A stretch of 64,000 nucleotides of DNA from Cloeon dipterum (Eukaryota; Arthropoda; Insecta; Ephemeroptera; Baetidae). The position numbers were made by a program, and so were the translations under genes. Of this stretch, positions 55,590 to 64,000 are shown piece by piece; position 1 is the first letter of the stretch, and each line of letters starts with the position of its first letter. The notes under the pieces are model-generated. The model worked only from the letters and a program-made list of their open reading frames with translations, was not told the origin of the DNA and did not search any database. The stretch lies in contig NC_088790.1 of assembly GCF_949628265.1 (NCBI RefSeq), forward strand, positions 29,578,545-29,642,544, in the 5' to 3' direction.

Positions 55590-57270
55590 GCTGCAAGGCT
55601 TGGAACATAAAGCGAGACCATATTGAGTTCAGGGAATTTGCTTCCAGCCGCGCATTGTTTTTATTCTTACTCTAGTCACAGAAAATAAAATACAATAAAT
55701 TATCAGGTCATACACAGCAAGAAAGGGCAAAAAATTGCTAAAACTGGGGATATCACGCCGCACTGAGCCGCAAAATACATTTCACTATGGTCACGTTCAC
55801 TGTACACATGCCAAAGGGGCTTCTTGTAGAGGAAGGGAATTTCAGCACCGGTGCAGTCCTTGAGCTCACTGCTGGCGGGTTGTTCCACGGTTGTACCACT
55901 CTGAAGAAAAAAAACGCTGGCGTCGGCTGCAGACGCTGGTGCCGGTCGTTTGCGTCTCCTCGCAGCTACCGCCTCACGGTGATGCGCGCATGGTTGTTGA
56001 GGTCGATGGCACCTCCCTCGCACCTTTTGAAGAAATTTAAGTCTGTGTAGGCTAGGTGCATTTTGTTTGGCATAATGTTCGTCTCTAGCGGCGGCGGCAG
56101 TCCTCTGCCATGGAAAAAGCGCAACGCATTTTTCTTTCCTCAGCGAGAGTTCCTCAGCTTGGCAAAATAATATGAATTACATTTGAAATTTTTAAGCAAT
56201 ATAAATAAATTAGGTTTTTACAAGTCATTGAAAACAAAATATAATAATCCGTTTTAAATAATTGTAATATTATCTTTTGCGACTGTTTTTTATGTATTAG
56301 TATTAAGTCAGGGTTCACCAAGTTAGCAATGCGCAAAATGCAGCATTTTTTTAACAAGTCGGACAACATACCGCGATTTTTTTGCATTTTCCAGCAAGTA
56401 AATTATAAAATTATAATTAAAATCATTAAAAACAAAATAAATTTTCAAGTGAACGCTGCAAAACATGAGCGCACCAGGCCGCCAGCAGGGACCCAGCCCA
56501 CTCAAGGGCCACTTGCTTCCGCACCGAGGACTGTTTTCATTCGTCTCGTGAAGCCAAATCACGCATGCTGGAAAGGAGCAAAGCAGCCCGTTGACCAATT
56601 TGAGCATTTCGAGTCACTAAACTAACCACTTTTTTTAAATAACTTAATTTATTTATATAGCTTAAAAATTTTAAATAATTAATATTATTTTGCCCCGCTG
56701 AGGAACTCGCTGAGGAAAGAAAAAGGCGTTGCGCTTTATCCATGGCAGAGGACTGCCGCCGCCGCTAGAGACGAACATTATGCCAAACAAAATGCACCTA
56801 GCCTACACAGACTTAAATTTCTTCAAAAGGTGCGAGGGAGGTGCCATCGACCTCAACAACCATGCGCGCATCACCGCGTGAGGCGGTAGCGGCGAGGAGA
56901 CGCAAACGACCGGCACCAGCGTTTTTTTCTTCAGAGTGGTGTACAACCGTGGAATAACAACCTGCCAGTGAGCTCAAGGACTGCACCGGTGCTGAAATTC
57001 CCGTCCTCTACAAGAAGCACCTTTGGCATGTGTACAGTTAACGTGACCAGAGTGAAAGAAAATGTATTTTGCGGCTCATTGTCACTGCGGCGTGATATCC
57101 CCAGTTTTAGCAATTTTTTGCCCTTTCTTGCTGTGTATGACCTGATAATTTATTGTATCTTATTGTATTTTATTTTATGTGACTAGAGTAAGAATAAAAA
57201 CAATGCGCGGCTGGAAGCAAATTCCCTGAACTCAATATGGTCTCGCTTTATGTTCCAAGCCTTGCAATGT
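55590..57270. repeat. Large palindrome of repeat block F
   Basis: The left arm 55590-56160 is the reverse complement of the right arm 56690-57270, with about 530 bp between. Both arms contain gaacattatgccaaacaaaa, ccctcgcaccttttgaagaa (or complement) and end in the block with cttggaacataaagcgagac. A third, direct copy of the right arm begins at 63560 and is cut by the window end. Each copy has short open frames, including one starting MPNKMHLAYT, but frames are interrupted. The central loop carries block G in plus orientation. Confidence 0.8.
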
Positions 57271-57282
57271 ACAGTGGAGTAG

Positions 57283-57304
57283 TAGTCACACACACACACA
57301 CACA
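57283..57304. repeat. (CA)n simple repeat
   Basis: About ten CA units directly after the end of the palindrome's right arm. Confidence 0.9.
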
Positions 57305-57601
57305 GCACACTTATTTTGGCGCCACTAATTCGAACGCTACGTTCGCGGAGAGGGGAAATACTGTTGCCGCTCTTACCAACTTACTTAAGCCACAACAAAG
57401 TAAAAACTGAATTAAATAATATTAATATTTAATCTTAATAGGCAATGTAGCAACTTTTAGCAATTCACTAGCTCAAGACATAGTCACATAAGTTACAATA
57501 AGTACGTGACTGTTGAAATAACAATTAAAATTTTTGAATTTAACGCGATGTTACTGTTTCGTTGGCTCTATTGATAGATTCCAAGCCACTTAATACCTCA
57601 A

Positions 57602-58960
57602 TAGGGTTGTGACTTTGTGAAAAAAACAATATCAATTATCGATATTTGATATGATATTTGAAATATCAATATCACTGATATATCAGCGAAAAAATATCAA
57701 AATTTGATATATCAACGATGATATTTCCAGATGATCAAAAAATGGCTGCCGGATGAACCGAAACCGGTTATGGCTATTTTTAAGGCTTAAAAACCGATTT
57801 TTTAAGCATTTTTCACCGGTTTTATCATAAACATCGGTTAAATAAGAAAACATTTGAAAAATGGCGGTTTTCCGCAGGCATATGGGATGAGTATTCAAAT
57901 AATTTAAATGTTGCGCGCCTTTAAAACAGATGTTTGAGAAGGGGGTGTGTCGGATCCCACCATATGGCGCCAAAATTTGCATCTGGCTGCTTTCCCTTCC
58001 CCCCTACCCGCCACATGGGTGTCTAATTAATTAATTAATAGCTATTATTAGGTAATAAATAAAATATTATAATTTAATTGTGCCATTTAAAATTAATTTT
58101 TGAGTTTGATGTTTACAATATCAGCTGATATTGTGAGAGCGTCAATTTTTCTTCAAATTAAAATATTGGGGTGTTTTTCTCCACATCATAATGTGCTTTT
58201 CAACCTTTATCTGGTAATAAATAATTGAGTTTAATAGATACACATAAGAGAAATCAGAATGAAATTACTTTAAACCGTAGCAGCTGTTTTGTATTAAGTA
58301 TTTCAATTTTTAATTTGGGGCTATGCCATCATCAGAGCAATTTTCGCAATATTATTTGCGCTATTTGTACACATTTTGATTGGATTAGTTACAATAAGTT
58401 CTTAATTATTCACCATTGAAATCTAAAATCATTGTTTACAAACAATTTGTTACATATTATCATTTTAATTCAACAAGTAAAATAAATGTGGTACTGCCAG
58501 CTGACAGAGGTCATCTGTGACCGATCAGCTGGCGTGGGTGGCCTTTATTGTTGTCAGGGTTTTACCTGACCTACCTGACGTTGCTGACCATTGTTTACAA
58601 ACAATTTAATTTAATTTTCATTCAACACAAAAGCTACTATAAGCTGACCACAGCTGAGAGATCATCTGTGATCGATCAGCTGAGACATTTTTCGCGCCTT
58701 AGTGCATTGCGAAAACTTCAATATCGGTTACGCCCATGTTTGGGGACGGAAAGTACAGTTTGATCCTAAACTTTTATGCGAAAACCGGCATGAAAAATGC
58801 CATCTGTCGGTCAAAAATGTCAACTAATATCAACCTTGATATCCGACTTAGATATCAATATCAGCCTGATATGATATATCAAATATCAGCCATGATAACT
58901 GATATGATATTTGACATATCAAATTTTTTTGATATATCGATATTGATATTGCCAACCCTA
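57602..58960. mobile_element. hAT-type non-autonomous element with 8-bp target duplication
   Basis: The element starts TAGGGTTG and ends CAACCCTA and is flanked on both sides by the identical octamer TACCTCAA (57594-57601 and 58961-58968). Eight-bp duplications and such short ends are typical of the hAT superfamily. The subterminal regions are dense in gatatc/gatatat units, on both sides. Inside, a unit with attgtttacaaacaat and gatcatctgtgatcgatcag occurs twice (about 58430-58535 and 58588-58685). It is 1,359 bp with no transposase frame, so it is a deletion derivative or MITE. Confidence 0.88.
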
Positions 58961-59095
58961 TACCTCAACATTATCTGCATTGACATGTGGTGCATCTTTT
59001 CTAGCTCTAGCTTTGTCACTAGCATTTTGATTATCGTCCCAAATTTTCTCATTCTCACGTGTTAATTCCAAGCTTTTTACAAACCACAAACCATT

Positions 59096-60570
59096 ATGGA
59101 ACTACAATTTGAATCTGATCAGCAGCTGAGAAACATTCTGCAACTTCAATCAAAATTTCTCTTTTTGGCCAGGTATGTACTAAAATACGTAATTCTGCTT
59201 TAGTTTTTTCCGTCACTTTTTTCAGGCCCATAGAGCTTTGCGCGGTTTGCGGTAATCGCAATACCGCAACCTTTAACTTTTTTCCAATCCAAGATGGCGG
59301 CTTTCGGTTGCGGTTTTATCCTTACAACTAAACATCTACGCCGCCCACATTTTGATCGGTGGCTAGCTTTCCGGATACGAGCCGTCAATACAGACGTTGG
59401 CGGCTTGCTGGCAAAATTTCATCGGCTCGGCTGGCGGCTAGCTTGAAGCCGGTTCATATGCCTTTTAAGATTGCATAACTCAAAAACCGCAACTCGAAAC
59501 TGAGGCATAACGTATAACACACGCCGTACACTGCAGAGATCGCAAAAACCCGCATTTTTCCGAAATAAAAAACACTGCATTGCAAAACAACTATATATTT
59601 TTGCATTTCTTTTACAATTTTGTGCATTTTTCAGTACAGTTTTTAATACAGATAAACGCCAAACTGGTGGATTTTATGACTGGTATTTTACGCAAAAACA
59701 GTAATTAAATTTCGCAAATTTGCCCTGGTAAGCCCTATAAGTTCCTTTTTGTGCTTAATGGACGACAAAGTAAAGTTCACTTAGTTTTTTATGTTACATC
59801 TGTATTTTTCCTTTAAACATTGCCATAACTTTAAGTTTTTATTTTAGGACTTAAGAAGCAATGAAATTTTCAGATAAAATAAGTGAATTAGGGGGAAAGC
59901 TGTTTTCATTACTGGAAAAACACGGTGTGAGCAGGGTTCGCAAATTTTGCAATGTGCAAAAAACCAGATGGTAATAATCGCCAGTTTTGGGGTAACCGCA
60001 ATTTTTTCCGAATTTAAGCCCAAAAAAATTCATATTTCGAGCCATAAAAGGTTGTAATTTTGTAAAATTTTTATGTTTGAAGAGTTGAAATACTCATTCT
60101 TTTGGTATAACCGTGAATTGCAATTTTTTGTAGATTTTGTATGTAAAAATGCATTTTTGCGGTTGCAAGTTACATAAAGTTGCAACAAAAACGCAAAACA
60201 CACCGTAACTGAACTATATATACTTCTAATAAATTTCCATGAAACAGAAAGGCACACAAAATTTTAATGTCAAATAAATTTCAAATAAATTTCATTTCAT
60301 TATTTCAGTAAAGGTAAAATGAAGCTTCAGGACAAAGGAAAAAAAGTTGAGAAGCTGATAGCCCGTATCAATTTGGAGCTTGCCCAGAGAGAAAAGAAAA
60401 GCGACGAGGACCAGAAGACGATAGCTGATAACAGCGCAGACAAAAGCCCAGGAGAATCGACCAAACCCTTATCTGGCCCAACAGAAGCAAAGAAGGAGGA
60501 GACTCATTCACCTCTTGCTAAAAGAAGACGTGCTAAGAATAAGAAAACTTTAGGTAAAAACAGTAGTTAA
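59096..60570 (+). CDS. Unrecognised two-exon gene, small Lys-rich protein
   Basis: Exons 59096-59172 and 60309-60570 join in frame (ccag|gtatgt and tttcag|t) to a 112-residue protein. Residues 1-50 are a predicted amphipathic helix (ESDQQLRNILQLQSKF, KKVEKLIARINLELAQRE), followed by a low-complexity polar region and a strongly basic end (AKRRRAKNKKTLGK), which suggests nuclear localisation. I recognise no family. The 1.1 kb intron is filled with repeat B sequence. It is the only coding-like unit in the last 9 kb that is not itself a repeat. Confidence 0.6.
59530..60010. repeat. Repeat family B sequence in intron of the two-exon gene
   Basis: Starts with tcgcaaaaacccgcattttt and includes an inverted piece near 59935-60010 (agggttcgcaaattttgcaa), like the ends of the element at 11389-11742. 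It is non-coding. Confidence 0.55.
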
Positions 60571-61804
60571 CCGCATTCACAACTATACAGTGGTCGTATT
60601 TTTATGGTTGATAACCAGATTTAAACTCAACACCTGTCTGCTGCACATAGATAAATAAAATTCAAGCCATAAAACAATTTATACAATGTTCAAAAGTGAA
60701 ATAATTCAGTAGAGCAAATCAAAATGGATTTTGGTTTCTTCAGCTCAGAAAAATGAACCCCTACGCACTTACACATCTCTATAGTTTTAAATTCAAATAC
60801 GGTGCTGATGTGTTTCATTAATCAAAATAAAATATTCTGCTAAAATATCCCGTTACTAATATGATGAAAATATTTGCAGGGCAAGAAAAAAAACCGGAAG
60901 CCTCTTGAGACACAATCCTGCTACAGTGAATTATTTACTTAAATGCTTTATGTTTACGTGCTGAAATAAAAAATCAGTCCAGCCATTCGCTGTAACATAA
61001 AACGTCGGAAAATATTTTGTTATTTCTAAAAAAATTATTTTCACTACTCTAAGGCTATTTGCTTAACCAATTTTGGTGTTCAGAACGTCAAAAAACCTTT
61101 CAAGTGAAGAATGGAGAGCAGCAGGATTAAGTCTGATTCTGATATCGCAGCGGAAGACACTTAAAAATAAATTTTTAAGAAAATATGCGGTGGCGACAAT
61201 CTCTGTTCGTTTGTACAACTGGTTTATTATTATACACACCTGGTTTAATGCATTTAGAGGTCTCATTGTCAGCCGCAAGATTTAAGACGGTTGTTGCTCG
61301 CGGGAGTGGCTAAGCAAAATATTTTGCATTTCAGTGGCAGCTGACCATTTTGTGCAGCTGACAATATTTAAAACGTGAAGTTTCACATTGTACACTGGAA
61401 AACATTTTTCCTGCTACACTTTTTCATTTTTGTCAATTTTCCCCCTGTGGCTTACGTGATTGGCTCAGCTTTAGTGACGGCTGACCCAAAATTCTCCGGC
61501 TGGTGCGGCTGGCTGCTGAGACCTCTACCTAAAAATAATGAATAAAAAGTAACAGTTGCCACATAAGAAATTTATACGCTTCTTTGATATACATTCTTTT
61601 GTACATTTTGTTTAAATAATTGTAAATAGGTTTTTCCCAAATTTTTTAAAAGGTTTCTAATGGCCAGTTGGAATTTTAGACGAATTTGGTTCCAGGAGTA
61701 AACAGTTTTAAAAAATCACTCCTTTCTCCTTCCACTATAGATCAGAAATTCAATCACTTCTTACTAGAGGTCTGAGCCGCCCAATTTTTGTCGGCTGCTG
61801 GCTA
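60571..61804. other. Spacer after the two-exon gene
   Basis: It holds the 3' flank of the gene, a degraded family A MITE (60903-61221) and about 550 bp of unassigned AT-rich sequence with a ggctcagctttagtgacggc stretch. No gene is supported. Confidence 0.5.
60903..61221. repeat. MITE family A, copy 6 (degraded)
   Basis: The inner inverted pair (cagtccagccattcgctgta and its complement) and the terminal tacaactgg are visible. It is strongly diverged and shortened relative to the copies at 12600 and 33177. Confidence 0.7.
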
Positions 61805-63240
61805 AACCAGGGTGGAGGTGAAGGGTAAACACCCCAAATCCCTTCAGTTGGTTAGGGAAGGTAAAGAAGAGCTCAACGGTGGGTATTGTTTACAATTCTA
61901 GTGGTTAGAACTCGAGATTTCAAGTTGCAAAAGTAACGATATAAGAAAATTCATTTTTTTTTTACTTTCAGATATTTCTTGAAATATATCCATCTTATTA
62001 AAATATACTGCAAAGTAGTCGGTACATGAAAACCTTCACAGCGGCATTTTTGCAATGGTAGTCGCAGTTTTTAAAATAATACCCGGCTCGCAATAACTGG
62101 CGGCTGCGGCTCTGATTAAAAATTACATTACTTTATGTAGTAATGGAATCAATTCAAACATTTTTGATGAATAAAATGAGGATCTTTTATTCTTTTTTCC
62201 ACCGCACAAATCCACACAGGGCTCATCCGAGTGCCGCGCTTCTCATCAGCAGAGAAAACTCCTTGCTTGATTTTAGATACAGATGAGCTCGGTAAGAATA
62301 TGCATAAACTCGCAGAACTTGAATGCTTCCTGGTCCCGTTAATATCAACGGACAACTTCTTCAGAGATGCATTGCAGAATACACAGCGTTAAGGATAAGA
62401 ACTGCCGCATATATGTGCTCAGCCATCACGGCCCGACGATCAAGAGATGGGAGCTAGGTGAGGACGCGACAGCATTATGCGCCGGAATGCCGGTCTCTTT
62501 TTCCGCTGCACACGTAGTCAGTCGAGAGGGGGGAGGATACATGGAAATTCAAATTAAACGTACTTCACGTTATAATTCTTTTTCTCTTTAATCTTCCAGC
62601 CTCTCTCGCTATTCAACAATGAATATTCTTGAACGAATATACAGGGAATATAGCGCGCATGATGTTTTTTGCCGCCTGCGCAGAACCGTGAGCGTACTAC
62701 ACAGAGTAAAGCACTGTGCGGTGTCAATTTTTACTACCATGGTAACCGCATTTTTTTAAATCAAAAACCAAAACCGCAGTTGCGGTAGCCGCAAAACCGC
62801 CATTTATTTAATGTATTAGAACAAAATATTTTGGTTTTGGCAAGGTTTAAATTTCATTATTTCTGCGTGCAACTCCAAATCTCGGATTTTAACCATCATA
62901 ATTGCAAAAACTCGAAATTGAATCACATTTTATAGCTCTGGATAATTTTATTAATTTACTTTTTATTAAAAAAACATTTTTTTAGTTTTGTTTGAATTGG
63001 CGGGGTGGTAATTAAGTAGAAATTTAGGATGATTTTAAATTTTTTGAAGTCAAGTCGATGCAAATGGAAGCAGGTTAATTTTTTATTAAAATTGTAGCGA
63101 TGGGGTTGAAAGGGGATGAGGGTAAGCTCCCCATAAATACTTTGGCTGTTTAGTGGAGGTTAAGGCGAGTCTAACGGTGGAAAATTTTTGCATTTGTGAT
63201 GGTTGGAACCTGAGATATGGAGGTTCAAATAACCCAAAAA
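61805..63240. repeat. Composite repeat H, copy 2
   Basis: A direct copy of 51545-53265, in the same order: E arm, ggctcgcaataactggcggc segment, minus-strand coding-like fragment (about 62150-62355), aaccgc-rich tract (about 62740-62800) and E foldback pair (62870-63240). Confidence 0.7.
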
Positions 63241-63289
63241 GTGGGAAAATGTCATTTATATTATTTTCTTTTTTGCTCTTTTTATCCCT

Positions 63290-64000
63290 GTCCTCGGACC
63301 GGGAAGGGCGCGCACTGCACCAGCACGAATGCTGAAACCCGGGTCCCAATAACACCGGGGTCCCAATAAAGCCCACTCAAGGGCCACTTGCCTCCGCACC
63401 GAGGACTGCATTGAAACGCTAGACATTTGTCCCGTGAAGCCAAATTCACGCATGCTGGAAAGGTGCAAAGCAATTTGAGCATTTCGAGTCACTAAACTAA
63501 CCACTTTTTTGAAATAACTTAATTTATTTATATTGCTTAAAAATTTCAAATGTAATTCATATTATTTTGCCCCGCTGAGGAACTCGCTGAGGAAAGAAAA
63601 AGGCGTTGCGCTTTATCCATGGCAGAGGCCTGCCGCCGCCGCTAGAGACGAACATTATGCCAAACAAAATGCACCTAGCCTACACAGAGTTAAATTTCTT
63701 CAAAAGGTGCGAGGGAGGTGCCATCGACTTCAACAACTATGCGCGCATCACCGTGAGGCGCTAGCTGCGAGGAGACGCAAACGACCGGCACCAGCGTTTT
63801 TTTCTTCAGAGTGGTGCACAACCGTGGAACAACCTGCCAGTGAGCTCAAGGACTGCACCGGTGCTGAAATTCCCTTCCTCTACAAGACGCACCTTTGGCA
63901 TGTGTACAGTGAACATGACCAGAGTGAAAGAAAATGTATTTTGCGGCTCATTGTCAGTGCGGCGTGATATCCCCAGTTTTAGCAATTTTTTGCCCTTTAA
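63290..64000. repeat. Repeat blocks G and F, plus orientation, cut by window end
   Basis: Block G (63290-63510) is followed by block F from about 63560; the same G-F order is found at 56460-57130. The longest frame (63533-63967) has no recognised domain and is broken in the other copies. Confidence 0.7.

Noticed and set aside
57283-57304. CA run considered as part of a telomeric or satellite array
   Set aside because: It is a short dinucleotide microsatellite only; no TTAGG-type telomere repeats are present in the window.
63533-63967. 144-codon plus-strand frame in repeat F
   Set aside because: The equivalent frame is interrupted in the copies at 55.6-56.2 and 56.7-57.2 kb, so it is not a conserved protein of the element. 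A resemblance of a neighbouring frame to FLYWCH-type fingers was too weak to claim.

Overview
This is eukaryotic, arthropod-type DNA. Genes carry many short AT-rich introns with canonical splice sites, the gene content is animal, and there is a BTB gene with four tandem pipsqueak-type DNA-binding motifs, a combination known from insects. An insect with a fairly compact genome fits best; I cannot name the order. Coding exons were rebuilt by hand from splice sites, frame continuity and family similarity. All exon sums below are divisible by three, but UTRs and transcription starts are mostly not determined.

Layout. 1-3.9 kb: no gene, two transposon-like hairpin elements. 3.9-7.7 kb (+): 3' part of a calpain whose protease core lies outside the window. 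8.4-16.2 kb (-): a CRAL-TRIO lipid-binding protein; its 5.5 kb intron holds a complete KDM4-type histone demethylase gene on the other strand (11.9-13.7 kb). 18.8-21.6 kb (-): BTB protein with four psq motifs, head-to-head with a golgin of the GCC1/GCC88 family (22.1-24.2 kb, +). 25.2-25.7 kb (+): small single-pass membrane protein. 26.4-30.4 kb (+): branched-chain ketoacid dehydrogenase E1 alpha (BCKDHA). 30.7-34.4 kb (-): PAPS transporter of the SLC35B2/slalom type. 35.2-37.8 kb (+): proteasomal deubiquitinase UCHL5. 37.9-39.6 kb (-): alpha-aspartyl dipeptidase (peptidase E family). 40.0-48.0 kb (-): exocyst subunit Sec8/EXOC4. 48.3-48.8 kb (+): mitochondrial DNL zinc finger protein. 48.9-49.8 kb (-): splicing factor CWC15. 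From about 50 kb to the end the window is repeat-dominated, with two unrecognised small multi-exon genes (53.5-54.2 kb, - ; 59.1-60.6 kb, +).

The genes are unrelated housekeeping functions, mostly arranged as divergent or convergent pairs with short spacers; there is no operon or pathway cluster. At least seven families of non-autonomous, inverted-repeat elements are interspersed in introns and spacers, including a 1.36 kb hAT-type element with a perfect 8-bp target duplication and a 1.7 kb palindrome. No CRISPR array, rRNA or convincing tRNA was seen.

The points most worth a second look are the KDM4-like demethylase nested in an intron, which has altered cofactor-site residues (E190D, N198Y by KDM4A numbering), the calpain with the active-site Trp replaced, two GC-AG introns, a start codon isolated in its own exon in the DNLZ gene, a MITE that may supply a poly(A) signal, and the structured repeat complex at 50-64 kb.
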